From contig NZ_JARUBP010000001.1 in assembly GCF_029626225.1 (NCBI RefSeq), positions 4,154,001 through 4,218,000 on the forward strand: DNA of 64,000 nt, in the 5' to 3' direction. Every line of letters begins with the position of its first letter. Position 1 is the first letter of the stretch. The stretch comes from Asanoa sp. WMMD1127. GTDB lineage: Bacteria > Actinomycetota > Actinomycetes > Mycobacteriales > Micromonosporaceae. This document shows positions 52,148 to 61,470 of this stretch, piece after piece. The translations under genes and the position numbers were made by a program. Below the pieces are notes generated by a model, which ran no database searches, was not told the origin of the DNA, and saw nothing but the letters and a program-made list of their open reading frames with translations.

Positions 52148-52168
52148 GGTGTGCACCTCCGATGCGGG

Positions 52169-53239
52169 TTAGGCGGCCATCTTGCGGATCAGCTCGGCGA
52201 ACAGGTCGAGGTCCTCGACGAAGTCCTCCGGGCCCGTCTTCGGCTGGCCGCCGGTGGTGACGATCGTGTGGAAGTACTCGAGCTCGTGGGTGTACGGGTC
52301 CTTGAGGTGCGGCCGGCTGACCGTGCGGTGCAGCCCGTCGCCCCGGCTCTCCTCCGTGACCAGCAGCGTCGGGAAATGCCGCACGTACGGCGTGTCGTAC
52401 TGGATCCGCATCGTGGCCAGGTCGCCGTACACCTCGATGTGCGCGTCGAACCGGAGCTGCTGGTCCACGCCGGTCTCGTAGGTGAGCAGGTAGTCGTCGT
52501 ACTCGAGCAGCGCCGCGATGAACTGCCCGTCGCGCCACTGCCGGGCCGCCACGACGCCACGGGGGCGGCCGAGCAGCTCGCGCATGGCCGACAGGTCGTG
52601 GCTGCCGAGACCGCAGAGCAGCCGGTAGGTGCCGGCGAGCACGTCGGGTACGTCGCCGAGCGCGTCCGTGACGAGGGCGCGCCCCTTGGCCCAGCGCTCC
52701 TCCATCTTCGAGCGCGGCACGTCGTCGGGCCGGTCCACGAAGACGGTCTGGTCGATGATCAGCTGGTTGCGCCCGATCACGTCGTGGATCCGCGCGTAGT
52801 TGATCCGGCCCAGGTTGCGGATCTGCTCGGTCGCCTCGACGAACGCCGGCGCGAACCGGCGCATGTAGCCGACCATCACGGTGGCGCCGGAGCGGTCCCG
52901 GGCGGCGATGATCTGCTCCGCCTCCCGGGGGCTCAGGCACATCGGCTTCTCCACGAGCACGTGCACGCCCCGGTCGAGCGCCGCGATGACGGCCTCGGCG
53001 TGGTACTCGTCGCTGTTCAGCACGAGCACGCAGTCCAGGCGCTCGCGGTCCAGCATCTCGCCGACGTCGGTGTACCGGTTGGCCACCCCGTACTGCCCGC
53101 CGATCCGCTCGACCAGCCCCGGGGAGATGTCGCAGACGGCGGTTACCTCGAAGAGCTCGGGCAGAGAGCGGAGCACCGGCAGGTGTACGACCTGCGCGAC
53201 CTCGCCGAGACCGATGACGCCCATGGACAGCCGACTCAC
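52169..53239 (-). CDS. Gfo/Idh/MocA-family NAD(P)-dependent oxidoreductase
   Basis: A 356-residue sugar-type oxidoreductase. The Rossmann start is MGVIGLGEVAQVVHLPVL near residue 6, and the signature VHVLVEKPMCLS near 90 supplies the catalytic Lys of the EKP motif. The substrate domain holds GYMRRFAPAFVEATE near 123 and a late GSHDLSAMRELLGRP near 205 (Asp/His pair). Such enzymes oxidise cyclitols or sugars, in several cases at C3. The GTG at 53239 follows AGGGGGT; the ATG at 53224 would trim the protein by five. It is the first gene of the five-gene operon, and the LacI box ends 16 bp upstream. Confidence 0.92.
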   Translation of the reverse strand: MSRLSMGVIGLGEVAQVVHLPVLRSLPELFEVTAVCDISPGLVERIGGQYGVANRYTDVGEMLDRERLDCVLVLNSDEYHAEAVIAALDRGVHVLVEKPMCLSPREAEQIIAARDRSGATVMVGYMRRFAPAFVEATEQIRNLGRINYARIHDVIGRNQLIIDQTVFVDRPDDVPRSKMEERWAKGRALVTDALGDVPDVLAGTYRLLCGLGSHDLSAMRELLGRPRGVVAARQWRDGQFIAALLEYDDYLLTYETGVDQQLRFDAHIEVYGDLATMRIQYDTPYVRHFPTLLVTEESRGDGLHRTVSRPHLKDPYTHELEYFHTIVTTGGQPKTGPEDFVEDLDLFAELIRKMAA

Positions 53240-53254
53240 AGGTGACCCCCTGAT

Positions 53255-53268
53255 GCAAAACGTTTTGC
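53255..53268. promoter_or_regulatory. LacI-type operator, perfect palindrome, leftward operon
   Basis: GCAAAACGTTTTGC is a perfect 14-bp palindrome. It shares the wider context TTGGCAAAACGTTTTGCA (read on the minus strand) with the site at 53342. It lies 16 bp ahead of the Gfo/Idh/MocA start, an expected repressor position. Confidence 0.85.
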
Positions 53269-53341
53269 CAATCGGTGGCCGCAGCCTATGGGTCTTGTGA
53301 GCCGCTAGTCAACGGCCGTAAAGTTCGCTCCACGCAAGTTG

Positions 53342-53355
53342 GCAAAACGTTTTGC
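53342..53355. promoter_or_regulatory. LacI-type operator, perfect palindrome, GH10 side
   Basis: A second perfect GCAAAACGTTTTGC, 87 bp from the first and 25 bp ahead of the GH10 start. Its flanks (TTGG and A) match the first box when that box is inverted, so the two point outward to the two divergent operons. Confidence 0.85.
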
Positions 53356-53380
53356 ACTCCCATCCCCAGGAGGCACCAAC

Positions 53381-54541
53381 ATGCGCCACCCGTTGTCCCG
53401 CAGATCCGTCCTGCTCGGCGCGGCCGGCCTGGCCGGCGCCGGCGTCATCGGCCTGCCCGCCGTCCCGGCCGGCGCCGCCACCCGCACACCGCTCTGGAAG
53501 ATCGCCAAGCAGCGCGGCATCGTCTTCGGCTCCTCGACCGCGACCTGGCAGATCTCCGACCCCGACTACGCCGCCCTGTTCGCCCGCGAGGCGAAGCTGC
53601 TCTTCACCGAGGACGACCTCCTCTGGTACCGGCTCAAGCCCACCCCCGACTCACCGCTCGACTTCACCTACGCCGACGAGATCATCGCGTTCGCCGAGGC
53701 CCACCGGATGCGCGTCTTCGGCGCCCACCTGGTCTGGGACGAGGGCTTCGGCGAGGGCTGGACCGAGGACGACATCTGGGGCATGACCGAGGCCCAGGCT
53801 CGCGACGTGCTGTTCGGCACCGCCGACGCGGTCGTCCGCCGCTACCGCGGCCGGGTCGAGGCGTGGAGCGTCGCCAACGAGGTGACCAGCCCCGAGGGCG
53901 AGCGCGGCTACCGCACCGACGTGCCCTGGTGGGAGCCGCTCGGCAAGGGCTACGTGGAGGAGGCCTTCCACGTCGCGCACGCCGCCGACCCCGGCGCGCT
54001 GCTGGTCATCAACGAGTTCGGCTTCGAGACCGTCAACGAGTGGGGCGACGAGCCCGAGCCGCGCCGGCGCGCCACGCTGCGGGTCATCGACGACCTGCTG
54101 CGGCGCGGCGCTCCCGTGCACGCCCTCGGCGTGCAGGCCCACCTGCTGGCCGACCAGTTCAAGGACCGGTTCGACGCGCGTGGCTACACGCGCTGGCTGG
54201 GCGAGGTGGCCGACCGGGGCCTGGAGATCCTGATCACCGAGCTCGACGTGACCGACGACGGCCTGCCGGCCGACGTGGCGGTACGCGACGCCGGCGTGCG
54301 CGACGTCTACCGCCGCTACCTCGACGTCGCGCTCTCCTGCCGCGACGTGCGCGCGGTGATGGCGTTCGGCCTTTCCGACCGCTACACCTGGCTCGAGGAG
54401 GACTACCCGCGGGAGGACGGCGCCCCACGCCGCCCGCTCGCCTACGATGACGAGCTGGCGCCCAAGCCGGCCCGCACGGCGATCGCCAACCAGCTCGGCG
54501 ACGCGCCGCACCGCCCTCTACTGTGGAGTGTTCCGGAATGA
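53381..54541 (+). CDS. Tat-exported glycoside hydrolase family 10 enzyme (endo-beta-1,4-xylanase type)
   Basis: A 386-residue enzyme. AGGAGG lies seven bases ahead of the ATG. Residues 1-33 are a twin-arginine signal peptide (SRRSVLLGAAGLAGAGVIG, cleavage after AGAA). Residues 40-370 are a GH10 (beta/alpha)8 barrel: RGIVFGSSTATWQISDPDYA, FGAHLVWDEGFG, AWSVANEVTS with the acid/base Glu near 167 and LITELDVTDD with the nucleophile Glu near 286, then the usual late WL motif. The family cuts xylan or xylo-oligosaccharides, although some members act on other glycans. It overlaps the ThuA gene (ATGA) and is fronted by a perfect LacI box. Confidence 0.92.
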   Translation: MRHPLSRRSVLLGAAGLAGAGVIGLPAVPAGAATRTPLWKIAKQRGIVFGSSTATWQISDPDYAALFAREAKLLFTEDDLLWYRLKPTPDSPLDFTYADEIIAFAEAHRMRVFGAHLVWDEGFGEGWTEDDIWGMTEAQARDVLFGTADAVVRRYRGRVEAWSVANEVTSPEGERGYRTDVPWWEPLGKGYVEEAFHVAHAADPGALLVINEFGFETVNEWGDEPEPRRRATLRVIDDLLRRGAPVHALGVQAHLLADQFKDRFDARGYTRWLGEVADRGLEILITELDVTDDGLPADVAVRDAGVRDVYRRYLDVALSCRDVRAVMAFGLSDRYTWLEEDYPREDGAPRRPLAYDDELAPKPARTAIANQLGDAPHRPLLWSVPE

Positions 54542-55206
54542 CCGACAACCGCCGGGCCCTCGTGGTCCGCGGCGGGTGGGACGGGCACGTGCCGGTCGAA
54601 GCGACCGACCGGTTCGTGCCGTTCCTCCGCGACAACGGCTTCGCCGTCGACATCAGCGAGACCCTCGACGTCTACGCCGACCCCGCCGCGCTCGCCGACC
54701 TCGACCTCATCGTCCAGTGCTGGACCATGGGCACCGCGACCGACGACCAGATCGACGGCCTCATCACGGCCGTGCGATCCGGCACCGGATTCGCGGGCTG
54801 GCACGGCGGCATCGTCGACGCGTTCCGCTCCAGTACGCGCTATCTGCAGATGACGGGCGGCCAGTTCGCCGAGCACCCGGACAACTTCGTCGACTACGAG
54901 GTCGACGTCGTGCCGGAGCGGGCCGACCACCCGATCGTGGCCGGGTTGCCGGCCAAGTGGTCGCTGCACACCGAACAATATTGGCTGCTCACCGACGAGC
55001 TCAGCGACGTGCTCGCGACCACCCGGTTCCGGGCGACCCCCGAGACGGCCTGGCGGGCGGACGTCGTGGTGCCGGCCGTCTACACCCGCCAGTGGGGCCA
55101 GGGGAAGATCTTCATCTCCACCGTGGGCCACAAGCTGGACGACCTCGACCACCCCGACGTCCGCACGCTCACCGAGCGCGGCCTCCTCTGGGCCAGCCGG
55201 AGCTAG
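54538..55206 (+). CDS. Cytosolic ThuA-domain protein
   Basis: A 222-residue protein of the ThuA family with no signal peptide, unlike the two secreted copies at 14423 and 18621. Motifs are ALVVRGGWDGHVPVEATDRF (GxxxHxP-like), LIVQCWTMGTATDDQIDGL, SGTGFAGWHGGIVDAF near 84, and the His-containing SLHTEQYWLLTD near 147. It is coupled to the GH10 gene by an ATGA overlap. Working with the Gfo/Idh/MocA enzyme and the epimerase-like barrel of the divergent operon, it would fit an intracellular 3-keto-glycoside step (inference). Confidence 0.87.
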   Translation: MTDNRRALVVRGGWDGHVPVEATDRFVPFLRDNGFAVDISETLDVYADPAALADLDLIVQCWTMGTATDDQIDGLITAVRSGTGFAGWHGGIVDAFRSSTRYLQMTGGQFAEHPDNFVDYEVDVVPERADHPIVAGLPAKWSLHTEQYWLLTDELSDVLATTRFRATPETAWRADVVVPAVYTRQWGQGKIFISTVGHKLDDLDHPDVRTLTERGLLWASRS

Positions 55207-55538
55207 GGGCAGTCCGGCGCCTTGCACCCCCGGCGGGCCTTCGCGTGCAGGTCGAAGTCGTGCGCGCTGATCCGCGCCAGCCTCAGCCGGGGGCGCATGG
55301 GCCCGCGGGCCCAGAACGATGCCACCCGGTCGAGCTCGCGTGCCGCTGCGGTCTCGTCGGACCGGGGACAGCCGAACTCGTGGTCACCGGCGGGCCAGTC
55401 GAGGCGGACGACCCAGAGCGGTTCGGTCGATGACCTGGTGCGGGTGGTGTCGCGCAACGAACCGCCACCGGCGCCGCGGCCGAGGTTGGCGTCAAAGGTC
55501 CTTCGGATCCACACACTCTTCCCCTTCGATGTCTCCAC
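55203..55538 (-). CDS. Small hypothetical protein
   Basis: A 111-residue protein of unknown function, convergent with the ThuA gene (4-bp overlap at CTAG). The middle part reads as a real, conserved-looking domain: LWVVRLDWPAGDHEFGCPR, then a helix with SFWARGPMRPRLRLARIS, then FDLHAKARRGCKAPDCP. Three cysteines near the C-terminus (CKAPDC plus an earlier CPR) might bind metal. The first 40 residues are low complexity and the true start may be internal, for example near the GTG that begins VVRLDW. Confidence 0.55.
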   Translation of the reverse strand: METSKGKSVWIRRTFDANLGRGAGGGSLRDTTRTRSSTEPLWVVRLDWPAGDHEFGCPRSDETAAARELDRVASFWARGPMRPRLRLARISAHDFDLHAKARRGCKAPDCP

Positions 55539-55589
55539 TGTGCCTGGCCGGCCAGAGGGGGAAGACGCCGGCGTCCTAGATTTTACCCG

Positions 55590-56453
55590 TTATGGCGTCC
55601 CGGTAACTGTCGTGAAGTAATGCCGGAGGAACCCGTCCGGGTCGACGGTCTCGGCGATCTCGTGCGGACCGTCGGCCCGCGGCCGCCACCGGGTGCCGCC
55701 GTCCGCGGTGTCGACGGTGACCTCGCCGCGGGCGAATCCGCACAGCTCAGGCTGGAAGATCGTGGCCGCGGCGAGCGGGTCGTGGAAGGTCACCTCGGGC
55801 CGCTCGGCGAACCAAGACGCGGCCATGTCCGCCACCGGATGCAGCAACGGGTGGTCGCAGCGGGCCAGGAAATCGTCGGCGTTCATCCGCACCTTGGTGG
55901 TGACGTCGAGTCCCACGGACCGGTGAACGCGGGCCGACGCCGCATAGACCCGGGCCGCGGCGTACGGGTCGTTGTGGATGTTCCACTCGGCCTCGCTCGG
56001 CTCGAGGAACGCGCCGCCCATCAGCACCAGCCGCTTGAGCAGCGAGGGGACGGCCGGGTCGACGGCGAACAGCAGGGCCAGGTTGGTCAGCGGGCCGATG
56101 GCGAGCAGGGTGACCTCACCCGGGTGGGCGTGGATCGTGCGGCGCATGAACTCGACCGCCTCGCCGACGGGGAAGACCTCGTCGTGGGGCCAGCGGGCGA
56201 GCGCGGCGGCCTGCGGCGGCGGGGCCTGCACGGGCGGGCCCACCAGCGGGACCCCGGCGCCCGGCCGGATCGGCACGTCCCGCCCGGCGATCCGGCACAG
56301 CACGCTGGCCAGCGACGCCCGGTCGACCGGGGCCGCGGTGACCGTGGTGATCCCGAGCAGCTCGCAGTCGGGCTGCGCGAGCAGATAGGCCAGGCAGACC
56401 GCGTCGTCGATGTCGTTGCCGATGTCGGTGTCCAGCAGCACTAGCTCGGCCAT
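55590..56453 (-). CDS. Inosine/uridine-preferring nucleoside hydrolase
   Basis: A 287-residue calcium-dependent N-ribohydrolase that splits nucleosides into ribose and base. The calcium site is the N-terminal [26 protein letters not shown] near 37, [13 protein letters not shown] near 116, LVLMGGAF near 142, [14 protein letters not shown] near 155 and [13 protein letters not shown] near 222 are all family signatures, with the last supplying the catalytic His-Asp. It is cytosolic. It stands between the small protein and the GH15 gene and shares no clear operon with them. Confidence 0.93.
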   Translation of the reverse strand: MAELVLLDTDIGNDIDDAVCLAYLLAQPDCELLGITTVTAAPVDRASLASVLCRIAGRDVPIRPGAGVPLVGPPVQAPPPQAAALARWPHDEVFPVGEAVEFMRRTIHAHPGEVTLLAIGPLTNLALLFAVDPAVPSLLKRLVLMGGAFLEPSEAEWNIHNDPYAAARVYAASARVHRSVGLDVTTKVRMNADDFLARCDHPLLHPVADMAASWFAERPEVTFHDPLAAATIFQPELCGFARGEVTVDTADGGTRWRPRADGPHEIAETVDPDGFLRHYFTTVTGTP

Positions 56454-56471
56454 GCCGTGATCATCTCAAGC

Positions 56472-58422
56472 TCAGGACACCTCGGCCAAGCGCTCGGCGA
56501 GCACGATTCGCGACGCGGCCTGGATCAGCGCGAGGTGCGAGAAGGCCTGGGGGAAGTTGCCCAGGTGCCGACCGGTCTTCACCTCGAACTCCTCCGCGAA
56601 CAGCCCCAGCGGCGAGCCGACCTTGAGCAGCCGTTCCATGAGCTCGATGCCCCGCTCGACCTCGCCGGTCGCGGTCAGCGCCGACACGAGCCAGAACGAG
56701 CAGATCAGGAACGACCCCTCCTTGCCGGACAGGCCGTCGTCGGTCTCGTCGGTCCGGTAGCGCAGGACGAAGCCGTCCTCGGTCAGGTCCTTGGCGATCG
56801 CCTCGACGGTCTTGCGCATCCGCTCGTCGCTGGGCGGCAGGAAGTTGTAGAGAACCGCGAGCAGCGTCGACGCGTCCAGGGCGTCGGTGTCGTAGTGCTG
56901 CCGCAGCACACCGTCGTCGCGTACCCCGTGGGTCAGGATGTCGTCGTGCACGTCCTTGGCGGCCTGGGCCCACCGCTTCGCGGAGTCCGGGTGGCCGCGG
57001 ATCTCGGCGAGCCGGGACGCGCGGTCCATGGCGAGCCAGCACATCAGCTTCGACGACACATAGTGCTGCGGCTCGCCCCGCGCCTCCCAGATGCCCTGGT
57101 CAGGGTTGCGCCAGACCTTCTCGGCCGCGTCGGCCTGGCTGGTCACGATCGGCCAGAGCCGCTTCGGCATGCGCTGGCTGCGCCGGGTGTGCAGCAGGAC
57201 CGAGTCGAGCACGGCGCCGAACACGTCGTTCTGCTTCTGCGAGTACGCGCTGTTGCCCACCCGCACCGGCCGCGCCCCGCCATAGCCGGACAGCTCGTCG
57301 CGCGTCTTCTCGGTGAGGTCGCGCCGCCCGTCGATGCCGTACATGATCTGCAAAGTGCCGTCATGGTTGGGCTCGATGTCGGCGACGAACTGCATGAACT
57401 CGTCGGCTTCCCAGTCGAGGTTGAGGTAGTGCAGCGCCTGCATGGTGAACGAGCTGTCCCGCATCCACGTGAAGCGGTAGTCCCAGTTGCGCTCCCCGCC
57501 CGGCGTCTCGGGCAGCGAGGTGGTCAGCGCGGCCACGGTCGCGCCGGTCGGCATGTAGGTCAGCCCCTTCACCGCGATCGCGGACCGCTGCAGGGCGTCG
57601 CGCCATCGGTGGTCCGGGATCCGCGCGCTGGCCAACCAGTTGCGCCAGTAGGACGTCGTGTGGTCGATGCACTCCCGCGCCTCGTCGTAGCTGCCCGGTG
57701 TGGCCAGCTGGTCGGCCCAGGAGAGCACGCAGTAGACGCCGTGCCCGCTCTTGAGCCGCCGCCGGCCGCGGATCCGGTTGCCTTCGATGCCCATCGCCAT
57801 GTCGGAGCGCAGGCGCACGGTCATGCCGGCGCCGGTCCCGTCGGCCACGTGCTGCCGATCGTCCACGAAGGACCAACTCGCCGGCGTCCGCCCGTAGTCG
57901 AACGCCGGCTCGCAGATCAGCTCGACGTCGACGTGCCCTTCCAGACATTCGACAGTACGCACGAAGAAGTGGTCGGCGTCGTCGTCGTACGGCGGGCGGC
58001 TGTGCGGGGTGACCGGGTCCGGCCCGTTGGCCGGGCCGATGGTCAGCGCGTCCCGCACGAGGACCCAACCGGTCACGGTGCGCCAGGTGGTGACCAGCAC
58101 GTTGGTGCCGGGCTCGTAGTCGCGCGCGGGTCGGGTGGTTGATGCCGTAGGGACCGAGGCGGAACATGCCGGCCTCACGGTCGAGCAGGCTGCCGAAGAC
58201 GCTGGGCGAGTCGAAACGCGGCACGCACAGCCAGTCGACGGAGCCGTCGGGTGCGACCAGCGCCCCGGTGTGGCAGTTCGACAGGAAGGCGTAGTCCTCG
58301 ATCGGCGGGAACGGCGAGCGCACCGGGGTCTGCTTGACCCAGCCGCTCGCCGCCCGTCCATCCAGCCCGCCAGCGCCGGAGATCGCGGCGGCGGCCTCGG
58401 CGCTGGTGGGGTTCGTCGTCAT
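56472..58422 (-). pseudogene. GH15-family glucoamylase/trehalase-like gene with a frameshift
   Basis: The N-terminal GH15 sequence ([40 protein letters not shown]) lies in one frame from 58422. The rest continues in another frame from [14 protein letters not shown] to the stop at 56472, including [15 protein letters not shown] (catalytic region), DGRRDLTEKTRDELSGYGG and GNSAYSQKQNDVFGAV. The change occurs at the CGCGCGCG run at 58121-58128, consistent with gain or loss of one base. Repaired, the protein would be about 650 residues, normal for cytosolic GH15 enzymes acting on trehalose or maltooligosaccharides. It may be a true frameshift or a sequencing error at a dinucleotide run. Confidence 0.85.
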
Positions 58423-58435
58423 GGCAGCTGTCCTG

Positions 58436-58891
58436 TCACCGCATCGGCGCGGTGCGCGGGAGATCCCCAGTGTCGTCGCGCATGGCGTGCGTGCCGGCCG
58501 CGCGCGGTCGCCAGACGGCCAGCGACCAGATCACGAAGACCGCCATCGCGATCTCCAGCAGCGACCAGAACGGGTAGTAGGGAATGAAGAAGAAGTTCGC
58601 GGTCGCGGAGAGCACCGCGAAGAAGATGCCGACCCCTCGGGCCCAGGCAGCGCCGGTGAAAAGGGCCAGACCGGCCAACGCGGCGAGCGCGCCCAGGACG
58701 ATGTGCAGGATGCCCCAGCCGGTGGTGCTGAATGTGTAGAGGTAGTTCTGCGTAAGCACGAAGAACGAACCCCTGACGACCGCGACGATGCCCATCACGA
58801 GCTGCCAGAGACCCATCATCAGCAGAACCACCGCGGCGAAGATCGCACCGCTCGCCGCCCACAACTGCCTGCTAGACGTATCCCGCGTCAT
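58436..58891 (-). CDS. Four-helix membrane protein (DUF7144-like)
   Basis: A 151-residue membrane protein with four predicted helices. The repeated pattern [20 protein letters not shown], then [20 protein letters not shown], then [20 protein letters not shown] matches the actinobacterial DUF7144 group of unknown function. The ATG at 58891 is chosen because GGGGGG lies seven bases upstream; the longer ATG at 58924 has no ribosome site. It is followed after 13 bp by the frameshifted GH15 gene on the same strand, so they may be co-transcribed. Confidence 0.8.
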   Translation of the reverse strand: MTRDTSSRQLWAASGAIFAAVVLLMMGLWQLVMGIVAVVRGSFFVLTQNYLYTFSTTGWGILHIVLGALAALAGLALFTGAAWARGVGIFFAVLSATANFFFIPYYPFWSLLEIAMAVFVIWSLAVWRPRAAGTHAMRDDTGDLPRTAPMR

Positions 58892-58963
58892 CGTGTCCCC
58901 CCGATGCTCGGACGTGCTGGCCATCTCATGGTGGCACGAGTTCCCGAATAGCGAGGTAAGTTC

Positions 58964-59284
58964 TCATTTTGCCCGGTCCTGCAACTCCGCGAGCAGTGCC
59001 GACAACCGATCCCGTCCGGCCGTGTCCGCCGGATCCTTGATCCGCGCCACCAACACGACCTCACCCCCGTCCAACGTGACGGTCAACGTGAGGAACCGCA
59101 GCAGCCCCTGCTCGGTAGCCAACCGCGCCACCTCCCCGACCACCCCGAACGAGGCGACCCACCGCACCTCGGCCGCGACCTCGTTCCGATGCACCAGCCG
59201 CCCACCCTTCGGCCGCACCCGAGCAGCAACGTCAGGCGCCTGCCACGGACTGGGCGGCGGCAACCGATGTGTGGGAATGCGCAT
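58964..59284 (-). CDS. Small hypothetical protein
   Basis: A 106-residue protein I do not recognise. Its latter part is a plausible folded domain: HRNEVAAEVRWVASFGVVG, VARLATEQGLLRFLTLTVTL and VLVARIKDPADTAGRDRLSA, a mixed beta/alpha pattern. The ATG at 59284 follows GGGAGGGGG, a good ribosome site. Upstream lies only repeat-rich DNA. The reading frame remains open far beyond the start because of those repeats, and that extension is rejected. Confidence 0.65.
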   Translation of the reverse strand: MRIPTHRLPPPSPWQAPDVAARVRPKGGRLVHRNEVAAEVRWVASFGVVGEVARLATEQGLLRFLTLTVTLDGGEVVLVARIKDPADTAGRDRLSALLAELQDRAK

Positions 59285-60334
59285 GCCAACCCCCTCCCAC
59301 TCACCCCCAACACTCGCAAGCCCACCGCACCCCCGGACCCGCTTTCCCGGACACCCACACCGCCGGCGTGTCCGCCCCTCGGGCGTGTCGGGGTGGGAGG
59401 AAGGGTGTCTCCAGAAGCCGACATGCTTCTGCATGTACGCACACGCCAAACCATGTCGACTCCCAGCACCACCCCAACCCGCCGCCCCGGGCCCGATCGC
59501 GAACACCGCCACAGCAAGGAACTCGCGCGCCGCCGCCGCGAGGCGCACGGCCAGGCCGCGCCTTGGCCGGCCATCGTCTCCGCGCAGAACCGCCGGCACT
59601 GCCATCCCGCGCTTCGCGCCGCGCCGAGCCGAACGCGTTCCACCCCAACCCCACGGCCTGATCTCGCACCGACCTGCGCTGGAGTGAAAGGCCAACCACC
59701 CGAACAACTGGCGCGGCTCGTCGCCCGTGCTACGGCACCGCGTCCAACCGCATCCGAATGGCGTCACGCGCATCTCGCGCCGTCCTGCGAACCCAGCCGG
59801 CCCACGACCCGGCCTGGGATCTCTGATCCGCAACTCCGTGCTGGTCCGCCACCCGCGTCGGTCCGCGGCCGCCCCGGTCAGCCGCCCGCGCCGGCCGGCG
59901 ACCCCGAGCGGCGCGCCGTCGCGGTACCTCCGCCTGCCTGCTCCTGCCTTCCCCCGCGCGCGCCTGTGCCGGCCCGTGGGTGTACGCGCCCGCCTGTGCC
60001 AGCGTGCGACCCGCCCGGCCGCTCTGGCCAGCCATCGGGCCGGTTGGCGATCCCGCGCTCCGCGCCGGCTGGTCGGCGTGCGTCCGCCGGGCCCGCCCTG
60101 GCCAGCGATCACGCCGGTTCGCGATCCCGCGCTGCGCGCGCCGGCACCGCGACCTCTGCCGGCCCGTGCCGGCCGCGACCGCGTTCGGCCCGATCCGATC
60201 CGGGATCGCGCCGCTTCTCGATCCCGAGCTCCGCGCGCGAGCGCCGCGACCTCTGCGGCCCGTGCTGGCCTGCGACCCGCGTTCCGCCCGATCTGAACCG
60301 GATCACGCCGCTTCGCGACCTGGCGCGCCGCGGT
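59285..60334. other. Non-coding gap with decayed GC-rich repeats
   Basis: About 1 kb without a credible gene. It contains the second dispersed palindromic element. From about 59,700 onward there are degenerate relatives of the minisatellite unit (for example CGATCCCGCGCTCCGCGC near 60,050 and close variants near 60,123 and 60,219). Confidence 0.6.
59412..59460 (+). repeat. Dispersed palindromic element, copy 2
   Basis: The core 59421-59436 is ACATGC-TTCT-GCATGT. AGCCGACATGCTT and GCATGTAC are identical to copy 1 (32295-32317 on the minus strand), and a third CATG box follows at about 59452. Both copies lie in gaps between genes. Confidence 0.6.
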
Positions 60335-61040
60335 CGCCCGTGCCGGTCCGCGACCCGCGTCCGGCTCGGTCTGATCCGCAATCGCGCCGGTCCGCGACCC
60401 GCGCCGGTCCGCGACCCGCGCCGGTCCGCGACCCGCGCCGGTCCGCGACCCGCGCCGGCCCGCGACCAGCGACCCGCGGCGGCCCGCGACCAGGGGCCCG
60501 GACCGCGTGCCCCCGGCCGGGCCGCGCCAGTCCGCGTCGCGCGGGTCCGACTCGCGCCGGTCCGCGACCCGTGCCGGTCCGCGACCCGTGCCGGTCCGCG
60601 ACCCGTGCCGGTCCGCGACCCGTGCCGGTCCGCGACCCGTGCCGGTCCGCGACCCGTGCCGGTCCGCGACCCGCGCCGGTCCGCGACCCGCGCCGGTCCG
60701 CGACCGGCGCCGGCCCGCGACCAGGGGCCCGGACCGCGTGCCCCCCGGCCGGGCCGCGCCAGTCCGCGTCGCGCGGGTCCGACCCGCGCCGGTCCGCGAC
60801 CCGTGCCGGTCCGCGACCCGTGCCGGTCCGCGACCCGTGCCGGTCCGCGACCCGCGCCGGTCCGCGACCCGCGCCGGTCCGCGATCCGCGCCGGCCCGCG
60901 ACCAGGGGCCCGGACCGCGTGCCCCCCGGCCGGGCCGCGCCAGTCCGCGTCGCGCGGGTCCGACCCGCGCCGGTCCGCGACTCGCTCCGGCCCGCGACTC
61001 GCTCCGGCCCGCGACCAAGGGCCCGGACCGCGTGCCCCCG
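60335..61040. repeat. Nested GC-rich minisatellite: 17-bp units with 70-bp cassettes
   Basis: The 17-bp unit GCCGGTCCGCGACCCGT (or with CGC at the end) occurs about 20 times in three sub-arrays. These are separated by four copies of a longer cassette beginning GACCAGGGGCCCGGACCG near 60488, 60718, 60899 and 61012. Because 17 is not a multiple of three and the unit lacks stop codons, all frames stay open; this is not evidence of coding. Confidence 0.9.
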
Positions 61041-61470
61041 CCGGGCCGCGGCGCCGCGTCGTCCTACGGGTTTGCGGCGGTGGCGGGGTGCTGGGCCGGC
61101 TAGCGGGGTCGGGCTGCTTGTGGGGGGCGGTGGAGGGTGCGGGCGATTATGCGGGCTATTTGCGGGTTGTCGGCTTCGATGGCGGGGAGGGGGCGGACTC
61201 GGTGGGGGGTTTCGTTTACTACTACCTCTAGTGGGGCGGGGAGGGTGGGGAGTAGGCGTAGCCGGAGTTCGCACCACGGGGTCCAGTAGTGCAGGGCGCC
61301 GGGTTTGCGGGGGTCGCGGTCTATCGGGGCGTAGTCCTGCCACTGGTCGCTCCAGCGGCGGGTGTTGGGGAGGGTGGAGAGCCAGCGGGCTATTTCGTCC
61401 ACATCGGATTCGGCGAAGGCTAGTTCGGTGCGCTGGACCTTGATCGGGACGCCTTGCATCGCGGCGGCTA

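Noticed and set aside
55222-55620. Plus-strand small protein opposite the hypothetical at 55203-55538
   Set aside because: The minus-strand frame has the more protein-like content and ends at a 4-bp overlap with the ThuA gene; the plus frame is Arg/Ser/Pro-rich.
58964-61018. Extended minus-strand frame through the minisatellite (684 codons)
   Set aside because: Only the last 107 codons look like a real gene. The rest translates 17-bp repeats that keep every frame open on both strands.
60335-61040. CRISPR array
   Set aside because: Units are adjacent with no unique spacers, are only 17 bp, and no cas genes are present.
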